A DNA stretch of 28,857 nucleotides, taken from assembly GCA_964614645.1 (NCBI GenBank), contig CAZTMA010000058.1, positions 1 to 28,857 of the forward strand. Direction: 5' to 3'. A model generated the notes under the pieces. The model did no database searches and was not told where the DNA came from. It worked only from the letters and a program-made list of their open reading frames with translations. The translations under genes were made by a program, and so were the position numbers. Origin of the DNA: MWBF01 sp964614645. Lineage in GTDB: Bacteria; Chloroflexota; Anaerolineae; CG2-30-64-16. This document shows, piece by piece, positions 22,982 through 28,857 of the stretch (the stretch's first letter is position 1; the number at the start of each line of letters is the position of its first letter).

Positions 22982-24847
22982 CTACACCCGGCCTTCCCAT
23001 AGCAGCCGCATCTCCTCACACGTGGCGAGCAGCTCGTCCAGCTTGCCCTGCGCCTCGATCCGGCCGTCCTTCAGTACGATGATGTGGTCGGCGCGGCGCA
23101 GCGCGGTCTGCCGGTGCGAGACGACGAGGCAGGTGGGCCGCTCGCTGCCCAGCGCGGCCAGCTGGTCCCACAGCAGTTGCTCCGTCTCCACATCCAGCGC
23201 GCTGGACAGGTCATCGAAGACGAGCAGCTCCGGTTCTCGCACAAACATGCGCGCGGCCGCGGTGCGCTGAATCTGCCCGCCGGAGAGCCGCAGCCCGCGC
23301 GGCCCGACGAGCGTATCCAGCCCCCGCTCCATCGCCTGCACGTCGCGGTCCAGGACCGCGGCACGCAGCGCGGCAGTCAGGTCCACCCGCTGCTCGGGCA
23401 GGCCGAGCAGGACGTTGTTGCGCACGGTGTCGCTGAACAGCCGGGGCACCTGGCCCGTGTACGCGGCGCGCGGGGGCGCGAAGAAGATGTCGCGGCCGCG
23501 CACTGGCCTGCCGTTCCAGAGCACCTGCCCATCGCCGTCCGGCAGCAGCCCCAGCAGCGCCTTCAGCAGCGTGGTTTTGCCGGAGCCGATGCGCCCGGTG
23601 ATGACGGTGAACGACCCGCGCGGCGCCTCGAACGACACATCGGTGACCCCATGCACTGCGTTGTTCACGGTGGGCGTCGCGCCCGAACCATCGTCTGTAT
23701 CCGTTGAAGGGGTGGCAGCGTCCGTGTGCGCGTCGTCCGCGGGCCGCTCATACCGGTAGCCCAGCCCTTCGACCGCCAGCCTCTCCAGCCGGTCTGCGGC
23801 CGACTTCTCCGCAAACGGGAGTTCCGGGAAGTGGCCGTCCATGTAGACCGGGTGGTGGACGACCGGCCCGCCGACCGGTGCGCCCTGCATCATCTGTTCC
23901 ATGCGCACGAGAGACACGCCGGTCTGCCGGTACGTCGTGATGAGCCAGCCCGTCATGCGGATGAACTGGCCGAGCGGCCACAGGTACGCAGCAAAGAGCG
24001 CGAAATTCCCGACGGTGAACTCGCCGGCGTACAGGCGGGTGGCGGCAAACAGCAGGATAAGCCCCATGGCGATGTCCGTGCCGCCGTCACTAAGCGCATT
24101 GACGGTCTGCGAGAGCATCTTGTCCCGGATCATCGTCTGCTTGCGCCGGTCGCTGACCGTGCGGAAGTGGGCGATGATGCGTTCCTCGGCGTTGGCGACC
24201 TTGATGGCCTGCGTGCCGTTGAACATATCGGCAATCAGTCCCGTCACCTGGCTTGTCGCCTCACGGCCCGCCTTGCGATACCGCTCTACGCGCGGCCCGA
24301 GCAGTTGTGCGACGATGATGATGGCCGCGAGCGGCAGGAAGGTGCCCAGCGTGATGGTGACGCTGATGCGCAGCATGATGAAGAGCGAAATCGCTGCGCT
24401 GATTGCCAGCCCGCTGGCATCCTCGACGAGGGTGGCCGCATCGACCATCTGGTTGGTGTCATCCCGGAACGTACTGACGACTTCGCCCGGCGACATGACC
24501 TTGCCATCAGCCCCGCGCGGCAGCGGCCGGCTGCCCGGCATCTGGAGGATGCGGGCCAGCATGTTCCGAATCAGGAGCGCCATGCTGCGGTAGCGCCAGC
24601 CGATGTTGAAGTAGTTGGCGCCCGCGAGCGCCAGGGTGGTAATGACCGCGTAGCTGAGCTGCAGCGCGACGACCTGGCCGACAGGCAGACCCCGTGCTCC
24701 ACCCGTGGTCAGGTAGTCGAAGAAGGCCTGAAGGATGAGGCCGAGGACCGTATAAGACAGCCAGAATACGGTTGCCGTTGCCGTGTCCGCGAAGAACAGC
24801 CACGGGCTGTACCGGATGAGGCGCCAGAGATAGCGGTACGTCTTCAC
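22982..24847 (-). CDS. ABC exporter half-transporter with degenerate ATPase site
   Basis: 621 residues: an N-terminal six-helix exporter membrane domain (about 1-320) and a C-terminal nucleotide-binding domain. Walker A is GRIGSGKTT (418-426), the signature is intact LSGGQ (521-525), and the switch histidine is at 578 (VVSHRQ). Walker B reads LLVFDDLSSALD, with Asp546 where the catalytic Glu should be, so its own site hydrolyses ATP poorly. An acidic insertion of about 30 residues (370-400, DDAHTDAATPSTDTDDGSG) interrupts the start of the NBD. The GTG start overlaps the stop of the partner gene (GTGA), so the two are made together as a heterodimer. Substrate unknown. Last gene of the radical SAM operon. 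Confidence 0.93.
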   Translation of the reverse strand: MKTYRYLWRLIRYSPWLFFADTATATVFWLSYTVLGLILQAFFDYLTTGGARGLPVGQVVALQLSYAVITTLALAGANYFNIGWRYRSMALLIRNMLARILQMPGSRPLPRGADGKVMSPGEVVSTFRDDTNQMVDAATLVEDASGLAISAAISLFIMLRISVTITLGTFLPLAAIIIVAQLLGPRVERYRKAGREATSQVTGLIADMFNGTQAIKVANAEERIIAHFRTVSDRRKQTMIRDKMLSQTVNALSDGGTDIAMGLILLFAATRLYAGEFTVGNFALFAAYLWPLGQFIRMTGWLITTYRQTGVSLVRMEQMMQGAPVGGPVVHHPVYMDGHFPELPFAEKSAADRLERLAVEGLGYRYERPADDAHTDAATPSTDTDDGSGATPTVNNAVHGVTDVSFEAPRGSFTVITGRIGSGKTTLLKALLGLLPDGDGQVLWNGRPVRGRDIFFAPPRAAYTGQVPRLFSDTVRNNVLLGLPEQRVDLTAALRAAVLDRDVQAMERGLDTLVGPRGLRLSGGQIQRTAAARMFVREPELLVFDDLSSALDVETEQLLWDQLAALGSERPTCLVVSHRQTALRRADHIIVLKDGRIEAQGKLDELLATCEEMRLLWEGRV

Positions 24848-26604
24848 GCCATCACCTCCTCCAGCCCGGTGCGCAGAAGCTGCGAGAAGCGCGACGCGGG
24901 GTCGGCCACGAGCGCGGCGCGCGCGCCGTACTCAAGGATGCGCCCCTCATCCAGGATCATGATGTCGTCGGCACGCTGCACGGTGCCGAGGCGGTGCGCG
25001 ATGATGATGCCGGTCCGGCCCGCCATGAGCCGGTCCACCGCGTGCTCGATGCGGGCCTCGGTGGCCGGGTCGAGCCGTGAAGACGCCTCGTCGAGGATGA
25101 CCACGCCGGGGTCGGCCAGGAAGATGCGCGCAAAGGCCAGCAGTTGCGCCTCGCCTGCCGACAGCCCGCCGCCACTCTCCAGGACTGTGTCGAGGCCCTG
25201 GGGCAGCCCGGCCAGCCAGCCGTCCAGCCCGACCTCCCGCACGACGGCGAGCACCTGCTCGTCGGGTACAGTATCGTCGAACAGCGTGAGGTTCTGGCGC
25301 ACGGTCGCGCGAAAGAGCTGCACCTCTTGCGTGACCATGCCGATGCGGTCGCGCAGCTCGGTCTGCCGCGCGAGGCGGATGTCCTCCGTGTCGACCCGGA
25401 TGGTGCCGCTGGAAGGATCATAGAAGCGGAAGAGCAGCCGCGTGAGAGTAGACTTCCCGCTGCCGGTCCGTCCGAGCAGGCCGAGCACGGTCCCTGGCTG
25501 CAGCCGGAAGGAGATGTCCTTCAAGACCCGGGTGTCGGGATCATCCGCGTAGTGAAAGCTGACGTCTTCGAATGCCACGGCCAGCGGGCCGCCGGCGAAG
25601 GTGACGCCGGGCCCATCGTGGATGGTCGGCTGGATGCCGCGCAGCTCGGTGATCCGGACAATGCTCGCAGTCGCGCGCTGGAGCTCCTGCACTTGCTCGA
25701 GGATGCCCCACAGCGGGCCCTTGACGATGTCGATGTAGTAGAAGATGACGAACAGCCCGCCGATGGTCATGCTGCCGTCGCGGAAGAGCGTGTTGCCGAT
25801 CAGGTGTGCGGCCACGTAGGCGAGCACAAACACGTTGATGGGCAGGGTGGAGATCCAGATCTGCACGCGCATGACGGCGATGACGCGCAGCCAGCGCTCG
25901 CGCAGCCAGGTGTACAGCCGGCGCAGGATATATGGCTCCGCGCCGCTCGAACGGATCTCTTCCGTGCCGTTGAGCCACTCCTCGATCGAGCCGAAAAGCT
26001 GGGCTTCGGTCTCGCGCAGCCGCTCCCAGCGGGGGACGACGCGCGAGTTCAGCCAGTACAGCGCGAGAAGGCCGGCCAGCGTCGCCCCTGTGATGGCGAG
26101 GCCGAGCCGCCAGTCTTCCAGCAGCAGCAGGACGAGGACGCCTGCCACGAGGAGCAGGTTGCCGAACAGGTTCACGACCAACTGCGAGAAGAAGTTGGCG
26201 AGCTGGTTCACATCGCCGTCGACCCGCTCGATGAGCTCGCCGGGCTTGTACTGCTTATGGAACGACATGTCCAGCTTGAGGCAGTGGAGCGCCAGGTCGG
26301 CCCGCAGGGCGTTGGTCGCGGTCCAGGCGACATTCTCGCTGGTGTAAGTGGCTGCAATGAACACAATCTGCCGCACGATCGCCACGGCCATGAACAGAGC
26401 GGCCGCGTTGAAGAGCCGCTCGATGCCTGTCTGCGCTTCGGCGCTGTCGAGGAAGTAGCGGATGATCTGCGGGTTGACGAGCTGCAGGCCGATGCTCGCA
26501 AGCAGAAGGGAAGCCAGCAGCAGAGTGCGCGCCGTCTGCGGCTGCAGGTAGTCGCGCAGCAGCCGCACATAGGCACGGATCGGGATGGTGTTGGCTCGCC
26601 CCAC
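24844..26604 (-). CDS. ABC exporter half-transporter with consensus catalytic Glu
   Basis: 586 residues: membrane domain (about 20-310) followed by an NBD with Walker A GRTGSGKST (378-386), Walker B VVILDEAS with Glu506, and switch His537 (IIAHRL). The signature motif is altered to LSAGEAQ (481-487). Its Walker sites should pair with the intact LSGGQ of the partner to form the one competent ATP site. Its altered signature faces the partner's Asp-containing Walker B. This complementary degeneracy is typical of asymmetric heterodimeric exporters (BmrCD and TM287/288 type). The start is GTG at 26604, six bases after the nitroreductase stop. Transported molecule unknown, perhaps the product of the upstream enzymes. 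Confidence 0.93.
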   Translation of the reverse strand: MGRANTIPIRAYVRLLRDYLQPQTARTLLLASLLLASIGLQLVNPQIIRYFLDSAEAQTGIERLFNAAALFMAVAIVRQIVFIAATYTSENVAWTATNALRADLALHCLKLDMSFHKQYKPGELIERVDGDVNQLANFFSQLVVNLFGNLLLVAGVLVLLLLEDWRLGLAITGATLAGLLALYWLNSRVVPRWERLRETEAQLFGSIEEWLNGTEEIRSSGAEPYILRRLYTWLRERWLRVIAVMRVQIWISTLPINVFVLAYVAAHLIGNTLFRDGSMTIGGLFVIFYYIDIVKGPLWGILEQVQELQRATASIVRITELRGIQPTIHDGPGVTFAGGPLAVAFEDVSFHYADDPDTRVLKDISFRLQPGTVLGLLGRTGSGKSTLTRLLFRFYDPSSGTIRVDTEDIRLARQTELRDRIGMVTQEVQLFRATVRQNLTLFDDTVPDEQVLAVVREVGLDGWLAGLPQGLDTVLESGGGLSAGEAQLLAFARIFLADPGVVILDEASSRLDPATEARIEHAVDRLMAGRTGIIIAHRLGTVQRADDIMILDEGRILEYGARAALVADPASRFSQLLRTGLEEVMA

Positions 26605-26610
26605 TCGCCC

Positions 26611-27405
26611 CTACTCCAGGATCATCTTATGCAGGTCGGCCTCCGCCTGGGCGATCTTCGACTGGTAGACGCCCAACTGCTGCGCAAAGGAGGACCCGAG
26701 ATGGCTGGCATTGTATCCCGCGACCATCTGATTCAGCCAATCCTGCATGACAGCCGGGTCGGCCGGCCGGTATTGCCCGGTGAACGTGACCTGGTCGAGG
26801 GGCAGCTTGGGCGGCATTGGTGGGTAAATGCCCTTGGGGTAGCCGAGGACGATGGTCATCAGCGGCACGACGTGGTCGGGCAGCGCGAGCACGTCGCGCA
26901 GGTAGCCCGCATCGAGGAAGCCGCTGCGACCCGTTTCCGACAGCATGACGGAGCCCACCCCCAGCGCCTCCGCCGCGATGTTAAGGGCCATCGCGGCCAG
27001 CGATGCGTTCATCACCGCGACCGTGTACTCCACCAGCGGGCTGGCGGGAAAGACGTCCATGACCGAGCGGGCGCGGTGAGTGTCGGCCAGCACGATGACC
27101 GCGCGGGCCGCACGGAAAGGGATGGGGCGGCCGAAGGTCGCGCGCCACTCGTCCGGGGCGAACTTGGCGAAGCTCCACGTCTGCAGGTTGACGGTGGACG
27201 GCGCGAGTCGCGCCGCCTCCATGATGGCAGCAAAGACATCATCCGGGATGGGCCGGTCCGTGAAGCTGCGCACGCTGCGGCGATGGAGCAGCGTGTGCAG
27301 CAGCGGGTTGCCGGCCAGCGAGGGCGGCGGCTGGGGCCGGCCCCGCAGGATGCGGACGAGGCTCCTCACATAGTCGACGGGCGAGAGGCGCGTCAGCATC
27401 ATCAT
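26611..27405 (-). CDS. Nitroreductase-family FMN oxidoreductase
   Basis: 264 residues. RRSVRSFTDRPIPDD (42-56) and EAARLAPSTVNLQTWSFAKF at 67-86 are the FMN-contacting segments of the nitroreductase fold. EALGVGSVML and VLGYPKGIYPP follow later, as usual for the family. N-terminal extension of about 35 residues and a helical C-terminal tail. Members reduce nitro compounds, quinones or flavins, or dehydrogenate peptide azolines in natural-product pathways. Three consecutive ATGs start the gene (27405, 27402, 27399), one base after the radical SAM stop, with no ribosome binding site of its own, so translation is coupled. The operon suggests it acts on the radical SAM product, which is inference. 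Confidence 0.92.
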   Translation of the reverse strand: MMMLTRLSPVDYVRSLVRILRGRPQPPPSLAGNPLLHTLLHRRSVRSFTDRPIPDDVFAAIMEAARLAPSTVNLQTWSFAKFAPDEWRATFGRPIPFRAARAVIVLADTHRARSVMDVFPASPLVEYTVAVMNASLAAMALNIAAEALGVGSVMLSETGRSGFLDAGYLRDVLALPDHVVPLMTIVLGYPKGIYPPMPPKLPLDQVTFTGQYRPADPAVMQDWLNQMVAGYNASHLGSSFAQQLGVYQSKIAQAEADLHKMILE

Positions 27406-27406
27406 C

Positions 27407-28666
27407 TCAGTTCAGCGAAGGAGGCTGTGCGGTTTCACCTGCCTTCTGCCCGCCGGGCTCAGACTGCACGCCTTTTTCCGTCACCGACAGGAAGCCGCCG
27501 AACAGCCGGTACTCGTCCATCCGGCAGGAGTTGATGAACTTGCCTTCGTAGATGGTGATGTCCGGGCAGCTATCGCACATATCCGCGCGGCCGTCACCCT
27601 GCAGGTCCGGCGCCTGGATGATGCCGACGCTCTGTACGTACACGGGCCGGAACAACTGCGCGGGATGCCGCACCAGGTCGCGCATGCGACTGCCGAGCGC
27701 GCGGCGCATGTGCGGGTCCCACGGCGCCATCAGGAAGGGCAGCCCGCCCACCTTCGCTTCGCCCAGGTAGGCCAGGTACGTGCCCTTGAGCATGTGATGG
27801 CCGGCCTGTGCGACCTCCATCGTCTGTTTGCCGATCGCGCCGTAAAGCTGGCGCTTCGAGCCGACGACTGCGCCGGCCAGCCACTTGAACGAGTCGTGGC
27901 GCACGGTCCCGCCCAGGTAGCCCGATGCGTCGTACTCCGGGCAGACCGTCTGCAGCAGCTCGTAGACCTCCGGCGACGTGACGAAGTGCTCGTCGAAGTG
28001 GTCGCGCACGTAGCTGAGCTTCGTCAGGTCCACCTGCCGGTCGGCGGCATCGGAGGCCACGTGCTCGTCCAGCGTCGCAGTGCGGTAGGTGATGAACACC
28101 AGCCCCTGCACCCGGTCGATGTTGGCCTGGCCCCAGCGCAGCACGTCGGGGATCTCGTGGAAGGTCGAGGGATACACGGTCGAGTTGAAGATGAGATACA
28201 GCCCCTTCTCGGCCGCGATCATGTCGGCGTAGTGCTGGCGCAGCTCGTTGAGGTCGGCCTCGTTCTTGCCCTCCCACTTCGGCCGCGCCTGGTGGCTGTC
28301 GATGTGGATGGTGAAGCCCGCCAGCCCCGCCCGCTTGAGCTCGCGCAGCAGGTCCGGCTTGAGCGCGACCGCGTTGGTCAGGATGATGGGCTTGATCTTC
28401 TGCTCTTTGATGAACGCGACCAGGTCCACGATGTGCGGGTAGATGAGGGGCTCGCCGCCCGCGATCGAGACGTTGTCCGGGTTGCGCCACCGCTTGAACA
28501 TCAGGACTTCTTCCTTAACCTGTTCCAGCGTCTTATGGCCGGTCATGTGCTGGCGGTAACAGCCTTCACAGTGGATATTGCAGATATCGGTGACTTCGAG
28601 CCACGCGATCGGGTTGTCGTTGAGCGACCAGGGGAACCGGTAGAGATTGCGCTTATCGAGAATCAT
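27407..28666 (-). CDS. Radical SAM enzyme with C-terminal Cys motif
   Basis: 419 residues from the ATG at 28666, with GGAGG four bases upstream. An in-frame ATG at 28717, 6 nt after a TATAAT, could give a 17-residue longer leaderless form. The radical SAM 4Fe-4S motif is CNIHCEGC (C29, C33, C36), with GGEP at 70-73. A C-terminal CDSC (364-367) and C381 could hold an auxiliary cluster, SPASM-like but shorter than usual. The barrel matches MoaA/PqqE-like enzymes in general; no subfamily recognised. It is the first gene of a four-gene unit with a nitroreductase and two ABC half-exporters, pointing to synthesis and export of a modified metabolite or peptide. No precursor peptide gene found. Confidence 0.92.
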   Translation of the reverse strand: MILDKRNLYRFPWSLNDNPIAWLEVTDICNIHCEGCYRQHMTGHKTLEQVKEEVLMFKRWRNPDNVSIAGGEPLIYPHIVDLVAFIKEQKIKPIILTNAVALKPDLLRELKRAGLAGFTIHIDSHQARPKWEGKNEADLNELRQHYADMIAAEKGLYLIFNSTVYPSTFHEIPDVLRWGQANIDRVQGLVFITYRTATLDEHVASDAADRQVDLTKLSYVRDHFDEHFVTSPEVYELLQTVCPEYDASGYLGGTVRHDSFKWLAGAVVGSKRQLYGAIGKQTMEVAQAGHHMLKGTYLAYLGEAKVGGLPFLMAPWDPHMRRALGSRMRDLVRHPAQLFRPVYVQSVGIIQAPDLQGDGRADMCDSCPDITIYEGKFINSCRMDEYRLFGGFLSVTEKGVQSEPGGQKAGETAQPPSLN

Positions 28667-28691
28667 GAGGCCTCCACGGAGCAGAACAAGA

Positions 28692-28712
28692 CGAAGCGAA
28701 AAAAGAGCTTCG
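28692..28712 (-). other. Hairpin in the radical SAM gene leader
   Basis: CGAAGC (28692-28697) and GCTTCG (28707-28712) form a 6-bp stem. On the minus strand the 9-nt loop is T-rich. It lies between the -10 element and the start codon with the ribosome binding site, so it could modulate translation or simply separate two alternative starts. Confidence 0.4.
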
Positions 28713-28723
28713 CCCATGTCCTT

Positions 28724-28729
28724 ATTATA
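28724..28729 (-). promoter_or_regulatory. -10 element of the radical SAM operon
   Basis: Perfect minus-strand TATAAT. No good -35 at 16-18 bp. The predicted start coincides with an in-frame ATG at 28717 (6 nt between), about 50 nt before the ATG that has a ribosome binding site. Confidence 0.6.
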
Positions 28730-28760
28730 CGCCCTGTGCTCAAGTGGGTTGCGCGCGTTT

Positions 28761-28832
28761 GTGACAAGGTGAAGAGGAGGCGGGGTGAACAGGAGGCGGG
28801 GTGAACAGGAGGCGGAGTGAACAGGAGGCGGA
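28761..28832. repeat. Array of nine phased 8-bp units
   Basis: The first two units, GTGACAAG and GTGAAGAG, are identical to the first two of the array at 17028. Then GAGGCGGG/GAGGCGGA alternate with GTGAACAG, making a 16-bp higher-order repeat. It ends exactly where the second CTCA-loop hairpin begins. Upstream of the radical SAM operon on the minus strand. Confidence 0.92.
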
Positions 28833-28854
28833 GTGCGCATCCTCAGATGCGCAC
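28833..28854. other. Hairpin ending the octamer array, CTCA loop (copy 2)
   Basis: GTGCGCATC (28833-28841), loop CTCA (28842-28845), GATGCGCAC (28846-28854): a perfect 9-bp stem. Compared with copy 1, all outer changes are compensated on the other arm, so pairing rather than sequence is kept. The window ends three bases later, so what lies beyond is unknown. Confidence 0.9.
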
Positions 28855-28857
28855 GAT

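Noticed and set aside
25144..27534. 796-codon open frame on the plus strand opposite the ABC and nitroreductase genes
   Set aside because: Low-information composition, no recognisable domain, and completely antisense to four well-supported genes. The same applies to 638-1858, 15791-17047 and 18252-20408 on the plus strand.

Overview
The window is a GC-rich, gene-dense bacterial chromosome segment. It shows no phage, transposase, CRISPR or tRNA/rRNA gene. The best guess at the host is a member of the Chloroflexota (Anaerolineae/Caldilineae-like), with moderate confidence. The reasons are a Thr/Pro/Ala-rich linker protein, a Bacillus-type LexA box, a ferredoxin-dependent 2-oxoacid oxidoreductase, a RarA fusion of the kind known from cyanobacteria-like lineages, and phased octamer repeat arrays between genes. 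No marker gene settles the taxonomy.

Layout. (1) 122-4746, minus strand: a tight moxR - rsmI - DUF58 - DUF4129 operon, read from an extended -10 promoter near 4817-4844. (2) 4913-6253, plus strand: lexA with a near-ideal promoter that contains its own SOS box, translationally coupled to a 3-methyladenine DNA glycosylase. (3) 6225-9291: murJ (minus), a NUDIX hydrolase (plus) and an alpha/beta hydrolase (minus), with a 28-bp inverted repeat between the last two. (4) 9292-9970: a 680-bp intergenic region that is far from empty. It holds a promoter, a possible structured RNA leader, a 47-residue membrane microprotein with good ribosome binding site, an intrinsic terminator and two further stem-loop elements in front of korA. 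(5) 9971-12429, plus strand: korA and a korB that carries a fused gamma-like domain. (6) 12448-14624, minus strand: an uncharacterised 396-aa protein and an aldo/keto reductase. (7) 14729-21706, minus strand: RarA fused to a methyltransferase-like domain, a short DnaE-family polymerase and a putative nucleotidyltransferase. (8) 21847-22878, minus strand: a membrane protein with a Thr/Pro-rich linker. (9) 22982-28666, minus strand: a radical SAM enzyme, a nitroreductase-fold protein and two ABC exporter half-transporters, all overlapping or separated by at most 6 nt.

Themes. DNA damage and replication stress genes are over-represented (lexA, mpg, rarA fusion, DnaE-like polymerase, putative nucleotidyltransferase, NUDIX). 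The radical SAM/nitroreductase/ABC unit looks like a make-and-export cassette for an unknown small molecule or peptide. The most unusual non-coding signal is a two-copy element at 17028-17176 and 28761-28854. Each copy is an array of exactly phased 8-bp units that ends in a 9-bp hairpin with an invariant CTCA loop; the outer stem bases differ between copies but pair perfectly in both. Each copy sits upstream of a minus-strand gene. Several minus-strand genes also have a -10 hexamer 6-7 nt before an ATG, which suggests leaderless transcripts.
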